NCBI GenBank assembly: GCA_034509425.1
Contig: JAVTVJ010000132.1
Coordinates: 186,001-250,000, forward strand
From: Eopsaltria australis
Lineage: Eukaryota; Chordata; Aves; Passeriformes; Petroicidae
DNA: 64,000 nucleotides
Reading direction: 5' to 3'
The notes under the pieces were generated by a model. It did no database searches. It saw only the letters and a program-made list of their open reading frames with translations, and was not told where the DNA came from. Position numbers and translations under genes: made by a program. Below, in pieces: positions 51,029-61,500 of this stretch. Every line of letters starts with the position of its first letter. Positions within the stretch are counted from its first letter, which is position 1.

Positions 51029-51255
51029 TGATCACAGAATTGTTTGGGTTGGAAGAGACATTAAAGATCATCTTGTTTCGGCCCCCTGCCATGAACAGGG
51101 ACACCTTCTACTAGACCAGGCTGCTCAATCCGACCTGTCCTTGAACAATTCCAGGGATGGGGCATCCATGGCTTCTCTGGGCAACCTGTGCCAGTGCATC
51201 ATCTTCCTCACTGTAAAGAATTTCTTCTTTATATCTTATCTAAACCTATCTTGGA
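51029..51255 (-). mobile_element. CR1 LINE 3' fragment
   Basis: Complement of a CR1 3' end: 'atcacagaattgtttgggttggaagagac', 'ctactagaccaggctgctcaa', 'ttgaacaattccagggatggggcatcc' and 'gggcaacctgtgccagtgc'. It is close to the copy nested in the LTR at 19.1 kb, the same subfamily by eye. Confidence 0.9.
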
Positions 51256-54200
51256 ATAAAAAGAGAGGGGGAAGTGACATCCTACATATTAAGAACAACA
51301 TGAAAGAGAATTGGGTTTGGCCTGCGAGAGAAAAGGCCTAAGGCAAAGGAAGAACCACTTTGGAGATCAGAGACAAACACTATGAACTGCAGAGCAGAGG
51401 AACTGGAGGAGACTTAGCACAGGAAGGTACACTGAAGAACAAGTAACACTGGGACTGAGTGGAGTACAGATTGTGGGTGGAGGATGAGCATTTCTCCACA
51501 AAATCAGGGTAGACTGCAGAAAACTCTACAATCTTTTTTTTTAAGATACCACTCTGTACTGGCTATCAAGCAAGGAGAACCCACACACCAAGTCTGTGGA
51601 GAACAAGGTGTCTCTGTCCTGTACATAGCTATTTATTCAACATCTTATGTCTGCAGTCTCTTTCTAGGTTGCACAGTTTTGGCAGCTTAAAGCCATTGTA
51701 AATCCAAAGTCCTGAGTTCCTCTGGTCTCCTCACTTTCCCTGCAGCATCCTACCCTCCCCAGATGTTGGTATTTGTATCTATTCAATGAGACACTTCAAG
51801 AAGGTGAGCTGACCACAAATTTTCCCTGTGAAAGAAAGCACCAGGGCAGCTCCAAAAACGTACTAGCACGCAGAGGAAAGCATGCTCAGGGAAAAAGGGC
51901 TGGATCACAGCAACCCCAATTTGAGGTCAGTTTCAAAAGCTGTGCAACCACAGCCTAAATGTGTCCGTTCTGGATATTTCTGTAGAGCACAACACTGCCT
52001 ATTATCCCATTTCATACGTAGCAAGAGATGTCTGGCGAAAGTAAATTCCCAGAGCTCTCACAGGAAACTCTGGCAGGAGCAGGAAGCTGAATTTAGGTTT
52101 GTCATGATTCAAGGAGACCCTCCTCCAACAACTGGACCCTGTCACTTGAAGCTGTCCCTGCAGCAAAGAGCTGGAATGCTAAGAGACAAAGGAAGTGCTA
52201 TTTTAAAGACTGGAAGCAGATACCCATATGAGAAAAGTGCCTTTCCCAAAGTCAGTTGTAGCTGGTGACAGAACCACAGGCAAAAATTAATTCAGAACTG
52301 CAAGAATTTGTGTTTACAAGGCAGTCCTTGCCTAATATTATAGAACCCTGAAATTGAGAGTAACCTTTTACCAAAAAAATTAACCATTTAAGTTCCTTTT
52401 TTTATGAGGAAGAAAACAACAGTTCAACAGATAACTGCTGATTAGTAGAACACATTCTGAGCAATATTTCAGTTTTGCTACTCGGACTTTGAGAAGATAT
52501 GTTTTGGCAAAATCAGAAGCAGAACTTGCTGAATAATTTCCTATTAAGGGCACAGAGAAGAATAAAGTGACTAAGTGCTTGTGAGTTAAGTCACTCTCAT
52601 AAGGTAATTGGGTTTTTTCTATATCTGTATCTAATAAGAAAAAGATGTGTTCTGTCATTTAGTTTAAATAAAAATAATAGTACAGGGAAGTTACCTCACA
52701 ACCAACAGGCGCTCTGAATGTCCACCTCTTAGAACCCTAACAGCTTTTCCATTCTTCCCGTCACCTTTCTCAGCTTCTGATGATTCCCGTGCTGCTCCAT
52801 CTATGGTAGCAGAGACAGTGCTCCACCAGAGGCCTTAGATGCTAAAGGGTATAAGGAAGCAGGTTATGCAAAAAGTATCTATTTCCAGCACAGGAATGTG
52901 GCCTGTAACTATCCCATGACAGGGAGCTCAGCTCAAATAGAAAGTGTAAGCCCAAGCATATCAAAGCACCAGGAGCACTGCATCCTGAGATAGCAGCGGG
53001 AAACCGGGGCAGTGGGGGCGGGGAGGAAGGGGACAGAATGAACAAGCACTTTAGAAGCACTTTAGTCTAAAAGAGGAAAGGAAACACTAAGGCAGGTCCT
53101 GAAATTTTATAAGGGAATCTGGAAGGCACCTCACAGCCTTAGACTGAAAGACACAGCATATAAAAGATCAGAAAAAAAGGTCACAGAGAAAGCTTCTTTT
53201 AAAAACACAGCTACAGTAGAGAATGTCCATTAATTCTTCAAGATGAAAGAGGTAGTAGCACTAAAGCTCCTGTTTTAGCCTCAGATTCTTACGAGATCTC
53301 AGAGTTGAACAGCATAACTTAAATATGCAAAGGCAATCAGCACTCTACACCTCTTTTACAAAGAGAACTCATCTCAATACACATTGACAGGAATTACAGA
53401 TTTTGAGGTGATCACATTTTACAAAATCTATGCCTATATATAGGCTTCCTGCAAAACTAAAATGAAGCAAAACAAACCTTGCATAGTCAAGTGTGTAACT
53501 GTTTTGAAGGTCACAGCCTTGAACAAGTTGTGAACATTCAGGCTGTACATATATTATAAGAACACTGATGTATTTTCATCCCAGTTCTCCCACCCTACTA
53601 CAACAGAATTGCAGCTTTCCATTTCCAGAAAATGGGAGTCATGCTACCCATGCTGTAAGGACCTGTTGTTCTCATCATTTGAAATGATCTTTTACATTTG
53701 AAGCCTAGAGAGCTCAACTCTCATCAGAACAGGGTGTTAGAACATTAATGAATAACTTTGACTTTCTCCATATACTCTTGCCCATGTGTGTGCTAGAACA
53801 CAAGTCTGAGTGAACACCACTATGAAAATAGGAAGTATTTAAGGAAACAATTCACAGTTAGAGGTTGCTTCCTCTATGGAAGGATGTAATCATGTAACAC
53901 TTGAGGATACAGGTCCTGCAAGGGAGAAAGCCAGGAACAATGCTCTGAATGTCAAGCCAGTCAACTCCTGTCCTTGAAATCCAGCATGATCTTTGCATTT
54001 ATCACAGAGTTTTTTTGCAGTGCATAGCAAAATCCCTCACATAGCCATGCTCCTACTAATCACATTCCTTGTATCTTAGTTGTTTTTATTCAGACCAAGG
54101 TTGCTCTGCAGGCAGAATGGCCACGCACTTAAAATTACAGTGGGACCTGCACCATGAACACAGGCTGTTATTTAACACAAAGTGTCCTGAAAAAATACAG

Positions 54201-56568
54201 GGTCTAAAACTGGGCAGCCAGAAATGGAAAGCTTTCTGAATTTCACTGTGTCCAACTCGCATGCATTATAGTGGAGAAATAGCACCATTCACCTTCCCTC
54301 AACCAAGTGCTCTGAGAAATTAAGTCCTAAAATTTTATGAAGCACTTCAATATCATCACAGTAATGTCACTGTAGGCTGTCTTCAGAGCAGTGTTTGAAC
54401 AGCACACATTAATTGCAACTGAACAATGAGGAAAAAGCAAAACAGGTGCTCCTTGGCTGTATGGTACAGCACACTCCCCTTGAAGACAATGGGATGGCAT
54501 GGTAGGGAACTGGAAAAGTGGCTTCACACTGAATCCACATAAGGCAATTGACCAGTCATGCACCTTAATCCCATTGTTCCCTTAACTTTCACAGAATCAG
54601 ACTCACAGCCAAGCAAGGCTCAACCACTCATTTAGTACCCCCATCCCTCCAAAAGCAGTATCAACATATACAGACATCTGCTCAGCAGGAAGCTGTATCC
54701 CAGTTCCAGCCCTGCCAGATGCTTCATGCCACAGCCACAGCTGGGGAACAGTAGAGATGGCCTGTAACTGCTTCCCAAGGGACGAACAGAGGAAAAAAAA
54801 AAGAATACCTCTCATAGTTCTGTGGGAAACATATCATGTCTGCCCAACCTCACAGTAATTGCAGAAATACCTACTCCCTGTCCAGGGCTGTGCTGTCCAT
54901 CTAAGTAGCTTGCACAATACAGGTTCCTAAAAGCCTCCATGGCTGGAGGCTCTGCACCTTTCTCAGGCAGCTTGTGCCCTGATGTCACAGCAGCCACCAC
55001 AAGCCCCCCTTGCTTTTAGCTTCTTGTCAGTGCTAAACTTCAGCAGCCTCAGCATTACTCTTTCTTTCCTACTTGGTATTAAACCCAGTATAGTTTATTC
55101 TTATTACTGTATTTGCTTCTAACACCTTGTTATGTGAACAGAAAATTGTAGTGTTTGTACAAAGTCTATTTGTAACCCATTACAGTCCTTCCTGAAAAAC
55201 ACACAGTTATTTTTGGGCCACATAAGCCCAAAGGAATTCAGTCTCCTGGGTCTCTTTCTGCATCAGCACCTCTGCTGACACTGCAAATAGGTACTAGGCA
55301 GCAAAACTGCATTTCTCCACCACAGTGAGTCTCTACTCTCCAAGTCCTGGTTGGGAGATCATTTCTCACAGCCCACCAGAAAGTTATCAGCTGGCAACAG
55401 CTTTCAGACCTCACCACCTGGGCAGGGTGCAAACAGTGATATGGACATAGTGAAAATGTTGTAGATTATTACATACATGTCATCTGTCCTCCTCGAATTT
55501 TTTTCCTTGAACACTATGGAAGGATGGATTTAAGGGGAAGGTCAAAAGGCAAGCTGCAGTGCTCTATAACTTGAAGGGTTTCTGAGCGAACTATTTTTAA
55601 GGTTCAGTATGTGGAATCTTCTCTTGGGCAGGGTTGACTGCAAGAGACTTTTTCAACCACCAAGATTTATCACTGCTCATAATCAGCATTACTTCCACAT
55701 CTATTTTATCACAGCAGTCTCTTACTTCAGTACATAGCCAGCAAGATCACATGGGACACAGCTGAAGCAAGCTTTAAACACAACAATCTTACCACAATAT
55801 ATATTAAAATAGAAAGTTGGTTTATCCCATAGGACCTCATCTAAATGCTCACCAGACTGCTTGCATGAGCAAGGGATGGGGAGAGGGGGGAGAGAGGGAG
55901 AGATTCCCTGATGGAGAGACCACCCATCCAGTATTCCCTTTCACAGCTGCTTTTGTGCAGAGGTTCTTTAGGTTTATTTCATGATGACAAAGTTTTGGGT
56001 TTATTTCAATTTTTTTTCCAGAAGACAGCTAGATGATATTTATGTTTTTAGCTACAGCTTCTTACAAAACGATGTAATAAAAATCTCCCCAACCAGCATT
56101 TATATCACGTAACTATGAAAATTAAGTTCCACATTCAGAAACTGTACCAACAGTTGCTGAAAAAACTCCACATTGACTCCAAGGATGGGATATCATGGCA
56201 ATTGTAACTGAGATGGATCAAAGCTGCTCGTCTTTTATGGTCTTCATTTGCAAAGGACCGAACATAACTGGATTACTGGTAATGCAGTACAGCTCAGTGT
56301 AGAAGGACATTAATTTTCTTTGCCTGGAAAAGGCTCTTAGCATTTTTCATGTAATTACACCAAAGAGCAAGTCAACTCTAGGGCTAAAAGGGAGCAAACA
56401 TGAGGAGAAAAACAGGACTAAACCTTCAGTGGGACTTGAATTTGGGAAAACAATCCCAGCATGGTCAGAATGAGCAACACTACTTTCACCTCCTCTGATG
56501 AAAGTTCACACTGCTCAGCTCTATGAAAGCATTTGAAACAGGAGGGAGGAAGGGAATCACAGCGGGAT
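51256..56568. other. Non-coding, mostly without recognised features
   Basis: AT-rich sequence with a canonical G-quadruplex motif (53006-53032). A possible, very degraded CR1 piece lies near 54880-55000 ('gcctccatggctggaggctctgcacc' resembles the complement of a CR1). No gene recognised. Confidence 0.45.
53006..53032 (+). other. G-quadruplex motif
   Basis: Four runs of at least four G separated by loops of 4, 1 and 5 bases (GGGG-cagt-GGGGG-c-GGGG-aggaa-GGGG). This is a strict match to the G4 pattern in otherwise AT-rich DNA. Confidence 0.7.
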
Positions 56569-56577
56569 TGAGAGGGA

Positions 56578-56910
56578 ATGTGCATTGCCTCTGATGAATG
56601 GCACAATGCCCAGGCAGCTGCTGCACAAATGCCAAAAGTGGGACCTTTGTTGCTTCAGCTGGATCCCTCCCGAAGTTTTGAATTACAGGCAGATACCTCA
56701 CGTTATGGGATTCTGCTGCAGCATGGCCATGCAGAGACTGCTTGCTACACGTGTCTTTTCCATTCTGAAACTGAAACCCTAATGGGAAACCAGCCTCTCC
56801 AAAAGCCTCACAGAGCAGCTAAAAAGTATATTTCAGCACTTTTACACCAAACCTTGCAGGAATTAACATTATCCCAAATCTTTGTTCATCTTTCAAATGC
56901 GAAAGGCTGA
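56578..56910 (+). pseudogene. Open frame with faint Ty3/gypsy RNase H-like resemblance
   Basis: A 110-codon frame opens after a TGA at 56569 and closes with TGA. Residues about 29-48 contain DPSRSF followed by a D-T-S-x-x-G stretch and LLQ. This order resembles the reverse transcriptase-RNase H junction of Ty3/gypsy-type polyproteins, where D-A-S-x-x-G carries the first RNase H acidic residue. A few later residues could also be aligned. I found no YxDD reverse transcriptase motif upstream, no integrase downstream, and no LTR pair. If real, it is an isolated old remnant; alternatively the resemblance is chance. Protein-level profile search would decide. Confidence 0.22.
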
Positions 56911-57074
56911 ATGCAGACAGCCACATTTTAAAATCAAAACCTGGAAAAAGCAAAGGTGTGCACAGTAATGAAAAGAAAATGAATTCTTTAAAATTCTGTG
57001 AACAACTTGGCAGGCGGTTGCTCCATTTTAAGTAAGAGCCGTGTCATTTTCCACATAGTAGCTAAAAGAAAGAA

Positions 57075-57590
57075 TCATAGAATCACAGAATATCTCAGGC
57101 TGGAAGGGACCCATAAGGATCATCAAGTCCAACACCCAGCTCATCACAGGGCTGGCTAAAACTAGACCATATGACTTAGAGCTTTGGCCAGATGCTCCTT
57201 AACTCTGACAGGTCTGATGCTGTGACCACTTCCCTGGGGAGCCTGTTCCTGTGACTCACCACCTTCCCAGTGAAGAACATGTTCCTAATGTCCAAGCTGA
57301 ACTTCCCCTGATGTAGCTTCCTTTCATTCAATTTCATTCCATTCCATTATGTCCTGTCACTGGTTACCAGAGAGATGATCAGGACTGTCCCATCCCAGGA
57401 GGAGAATGTGGCACTTTCCCTGGCTAAATTTCATATGGCTGATGACTGTCCAGCTCTCCAAGTTATCCAGACCTCTCTGTAAGGCTTCTCTGCCCTTGAG
57501 AATGCCCACAGCTCCTCCTCGTCAGCAAACTTTCTTAAGGTACATTCAATTCCAGTGTCCACCAATGACTGCCTTGTCTCTCAGTGCTTA
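57075..57590 (-). mobile_element. CR1 LINE 3' half
   Basis: Complement of a CR1: 'aatcatagaatcacagaatatctcaggctggaagggacc', 'tcatcaagtccaacacccagc', 'gtgaagaacatgttcctaatgtcc' and 'ggctgatgactgtccagctctccaagttatccagacctctctg'. A section in the middle appears deleted near 57330, where a 'tttcattccattcc' repeat occurs. Confidence 0.9.
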
Positions 57591-57869
57591 AAGTAAATCA
57601 GATAATCAGATACATCTGCAAGTTTAAGGCATATTTTCACTTCAAATGAAATTACTAAAAATTCCAAGTTATGACAACTTCTAAGCTCTAAAAATTGCCA
57701 AGCTATTAAAATATTTTTAATTAGACAGACATATTCAAGTATTACAGGTTTGCTGTTAAATAAAGTGTAGAATAGAACTGGGTGTTATCACCTTTGACAG
57801 CAGCAATATTTTGTGAGAAGCTACTGTTCTCACTGCAGCTTCAACAACTAGTCCCGTTTCATCACCACC

Positions 57870-58442
57870 TGTGCTGGTTTTGGCTGGGGTACAGTTAATT
57901 TTCTTCACAGTAGCTGGTGTGCGGCTGGTATGGGATTTGTGCTGGAAACAGTGCTGATAACAGAGTTTTTTGTTGTTTCTTTTTTTTTCAATTGCTAAGG
58001 AGTGCTTGAGGAGCTCTTTCTGCTCCTCACCCCACCCCACCAGCACAGAGGAGACTTTGGGTGCACAAGAAGTTGGGAGGAGACAGAGCCAGGACAGCTA
58101 TAACCCCAACTGACCCAAGGGATCTCCCAGACCATATGGTGTCCTGCTTAGTATGTAGAGCTCGGGGAAGAAGAAAGAAGGGGGGAATATTCAGAGTGAT
58201 GGCATTTGTCACTATTACCTGTGATGGAGCCTCACTGTCCTGGGGATGGCTGAAGACCTGGGAAGTGGTGAATGAGTCCTTGTTTTGCTTTGCTTGAATG
58301 CTCAGATTTTGCTTTCCCCTATTAAACTGTCTTTATCTCAACCCATGAGTTTTCTCTCTTTACACTTCCCATTCTCTCCCCCATCCCAAGGGAGCAAGCA
58401 GCTGCGTGGGACTTAGTCAATGGTTGGGGCTAAACCCCAACA
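57870..58442 (+). mobile_element. Solo LTR of an avian endogenous retrovirus
   Basis: The LTR begins TGTGCTGGTTTTGGCTGGGG and ends GGTTGGGGCTAAACCCCAACA. Internally it has 'agttaattttcttcacagtagctgg', 'aagggatctcccagaccatatgg' and 'ctattaaactgtctttatctcaacccatgag', which contains an ATTAAA polyadenylation-type signal. Flanks 'ccacc' and 'caacc' are a possible imperfect 5-bp target duplication. There is no internal retroviral sequence alongside. Structure and order of blocks match the LTR at 19048, so both are members of related families. It is antisense to TSPAN9. Confidence 0.82.
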
Positions 58443-58477
58443 CAACCTCACATGAAGTTGTAGACTAACAACAACAA

Positions 58478-58478
<1 letters not shown>

Positions 58479-58535
<57 letters not shown>
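58479..58535 (+). repeat. Poly(A) run of 57 bases
   Basis: Preceded by a short (ACA)n section, this pure A homopolymer starts 36 bp after the LTR end. It is too long to be common in avian intronic DNA. It may be a poly(A) microsatellite or a sequencing/assembly expansion. Confidence 0.9.
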
Positions 58536-58537
<2 letters not shown>

Positions 58538-61500
58538 AGAAAAATAGTTTGGTTTCTTCCTAACTAAAAATCCCAAACCTTGAAACACAGTGATAAGTTC
58601 CATTTTTATACTTCAACACAGTGACTAACAAATAAACTTCAACATATAATAGATTCCTTGCCCTAATGCTAATTCTAAATGCAAAGCATGTTTTAGAAAC
58701 ATTCTTTAAGCCTCCAGCACAATTAATGTAGCATTATATAACCATATAACAAATTTTTACAGTTTTAACTCATTTCCAGATTTCAAACCACATCCGATTT
58801 TACATAATCCTAAATTAAATATTACACCAGCTAATAAGTAGTTTTTAAGGTCTTAACATAATGCAAAACACATGGAAACTGAAATTCTTAATCAGTGGAC
58901 CATTCATTATATGATGAGAAGCAGTAAAACCATTTTCGTATTTCCCACTCTCCCAGCCAAAACTAACACCAAAAGCTAACACCAAATCTGTTTTTCCCCA
59001 GAGAAAAACAACTAAATTAATGATGGGGAAAAATAGATTAATCCAGATAAGTTCCATTTTATTTAACTTATCATAAAATTGGGAATTTAAAACTGCAGCA
59101 CAAAAAACCCCAGGTTTTGGACTTTTGGATATGTTTAATATAGCAGAATGGTAACGTTTGCCTTCCACTGTATTCTGAAAATAGGCAATTCTGCTGTGGA
59201 CTTGTGGTTCTTCCATCCTTAAAAAATCTCAATGAATTCAGAAAGTGCCTGAATTACATTAAAAAAAAAAAAAAAAAAAAAGATAGGGATCTTCAAGTAA
59301 TAATTTACTTCAAAATTAATTTGAAGCTGTGATGCCACTACTCTCCAATTACTGAAAACATATTTTGATGTTCAGCCAGATCTGAGTTTCTATTGTTATA
59401 AGTGGCAAAAACATGGAAATAATCTTCCAAGCTTTCTTTAAGCAGCACAGATGAGAAAAAAAAAAGTGAAGCTGCTTATTCTTCCTTCTTCAGAGGTCAC
59501 CCTACTATGGATCACTCTCTTGCAACTGTCAAGATTTCTGCAGTTTTTTCACTTCTTTTATCAGAGCTGGAATTAAATTTATCTTAGAAAAATCCAGCCC
59601 AGTTCCACAGAAGCCCTTAAGTCCACACACCTCACTTAAATCACCTGAAGACCATATATTTCACAGTAGGTACTGCTGACCAGCAATTTTCTGGAAGGCT
59701 GGGAAAATAGAGCACCAGTATATCAGTTTATATCAACACCACTCTGTTCTGGCAGATAAATACTGCTACAGATAAATACTTTAGGTTTACTTCAAAAAAA
59801 GAAGATTAAAGTGCTCAAAATTTGAAATATGATAAATAAAACCAGAGGATTGATGTGAGGCAAAAAAAAAAAAATTGTTAAGATACACCTATCACAACTT
59901 AAACTAGAAAGGTTACCTCAGACATTAAATGTCTGAGCTCTTAGCAAAAATTTCTAGCATGACTGGGACTTCAATTGTCAGTGTCACACTGACCTGGAAA
60001 GAACTGCTAGCAAATAGCATCAGCTATTTATCTCTTATTCCTCTCCCACTGCACTTTTTCCCATTTCCCATTTCAATGTTGATGGTGGGTGAGAAACAGT
60101 TTGTGATGCACTGTAGACTTGTCCTGTTAACACTGAATTTGCTCTCAGGGTTGTTATGTATGGGAGTTGTACAGGGAGTCAAGAAATGGTACAGCAAAAC
60201 ATCTGTGCCATCCATCCTTCCCTACATTTCCTCCTCTCCAGCTCCATTGCTTCCACTTGGGACACCAAACCCAGCCTTACTCCCAAGTGCCACACAGCTG
60301 TAGGCTGCTGATAGGTAACTAATGAGGATTAGGACCTGATGAGCACAGCACTGCACAAGGGAGGATTGCTGAGGGATGGCTGGTACTTCTCAGTTCGTCA
60401 CATTTGGGCTTCACATCAGCCACCTCTCAGCATCATTTCTTTGTCCTGTCACTGACTGTCCAAGCTCTTTGGTTCAGTTAGCTCTTCGGGAATTTTTTCT
60501 CTTTTTTTCTTTAAGTCTTTTTCATAGTTCACTCATATTTTTCATCTGGTCTGTCACATTAGGAAAGCCAAGTACTTTGCTGGAAAAGTCAACCTGTTTG
60601 TAAGGGTGAGGACAAGAGAACTGACTTTTTCTGTGCCAACAGCCTGTCAAGTTCTTCCCTCCCCTGCAGCCCTCAAACCCTGTGCCTCAGTGGACAGACA
60701 AGCTCTCCTACAGTCACCAGAAGACAGTCTGGATTCCTATAGCACAGACAATGCCCACACACACACAGGAAGCCGGTTTCCAAACAGGACATGGTCAAGC
60801 AGACAGTATTGGGTTCAGGTGTATCACTGTGGTATATGTGTATACACAAGACCTTGTCATTTTCTACTTCTGAGCATCTCCGTGCCAGAAATAATGATAG
60901 CCCCACCTCCACTCACAGACAATGATTATAAATAATTATAGCAGGTTTAGCAGTGAGTCAGTTCAGATCCAACTGCTGGCCATGCTCTCAGACAGTCAAT
61001 ATGAAAAGTTAACAGCAACAGAGGTCTCACCAAATTTTAAAATTTGTGTGAACTGTTTGATCATGTAAGGACAATTTGAAGAAAGGATGTAAAACCAATA
61101 CAATTCCTCCACAGAGAACAACTCCCAGTTGCAGTGTTATGATCTATGACTTGACAGCACTTCATCATCTTGTGCAGGGTTTTTCTTTTCTTTTTTTTTT
61201 AATACAGCAGCATAGCTTTATCTTTAACAATAGACTTAAGTAAAATTAAGTCATTCATTTTCTTAAATGGTGCTGCATCGTCAGCACCCTATAATTATTT
61301 TAGTGTATGAATGCAATAGCTGAGAATAAAAGTCTTAAATTTATGCAATCTTACAGCACCTTTGGCATAAATCATATGCTCCCAGACATTCTGCATGATA
61401 ATTTGGCCTGTACAAAGCCTGCCAGCTCTTGAAAATGCCTCGTATTATAGACTATCCAGCAGAAGATTTGCTACATTTAATATACTCCTATCAGCCAGCA

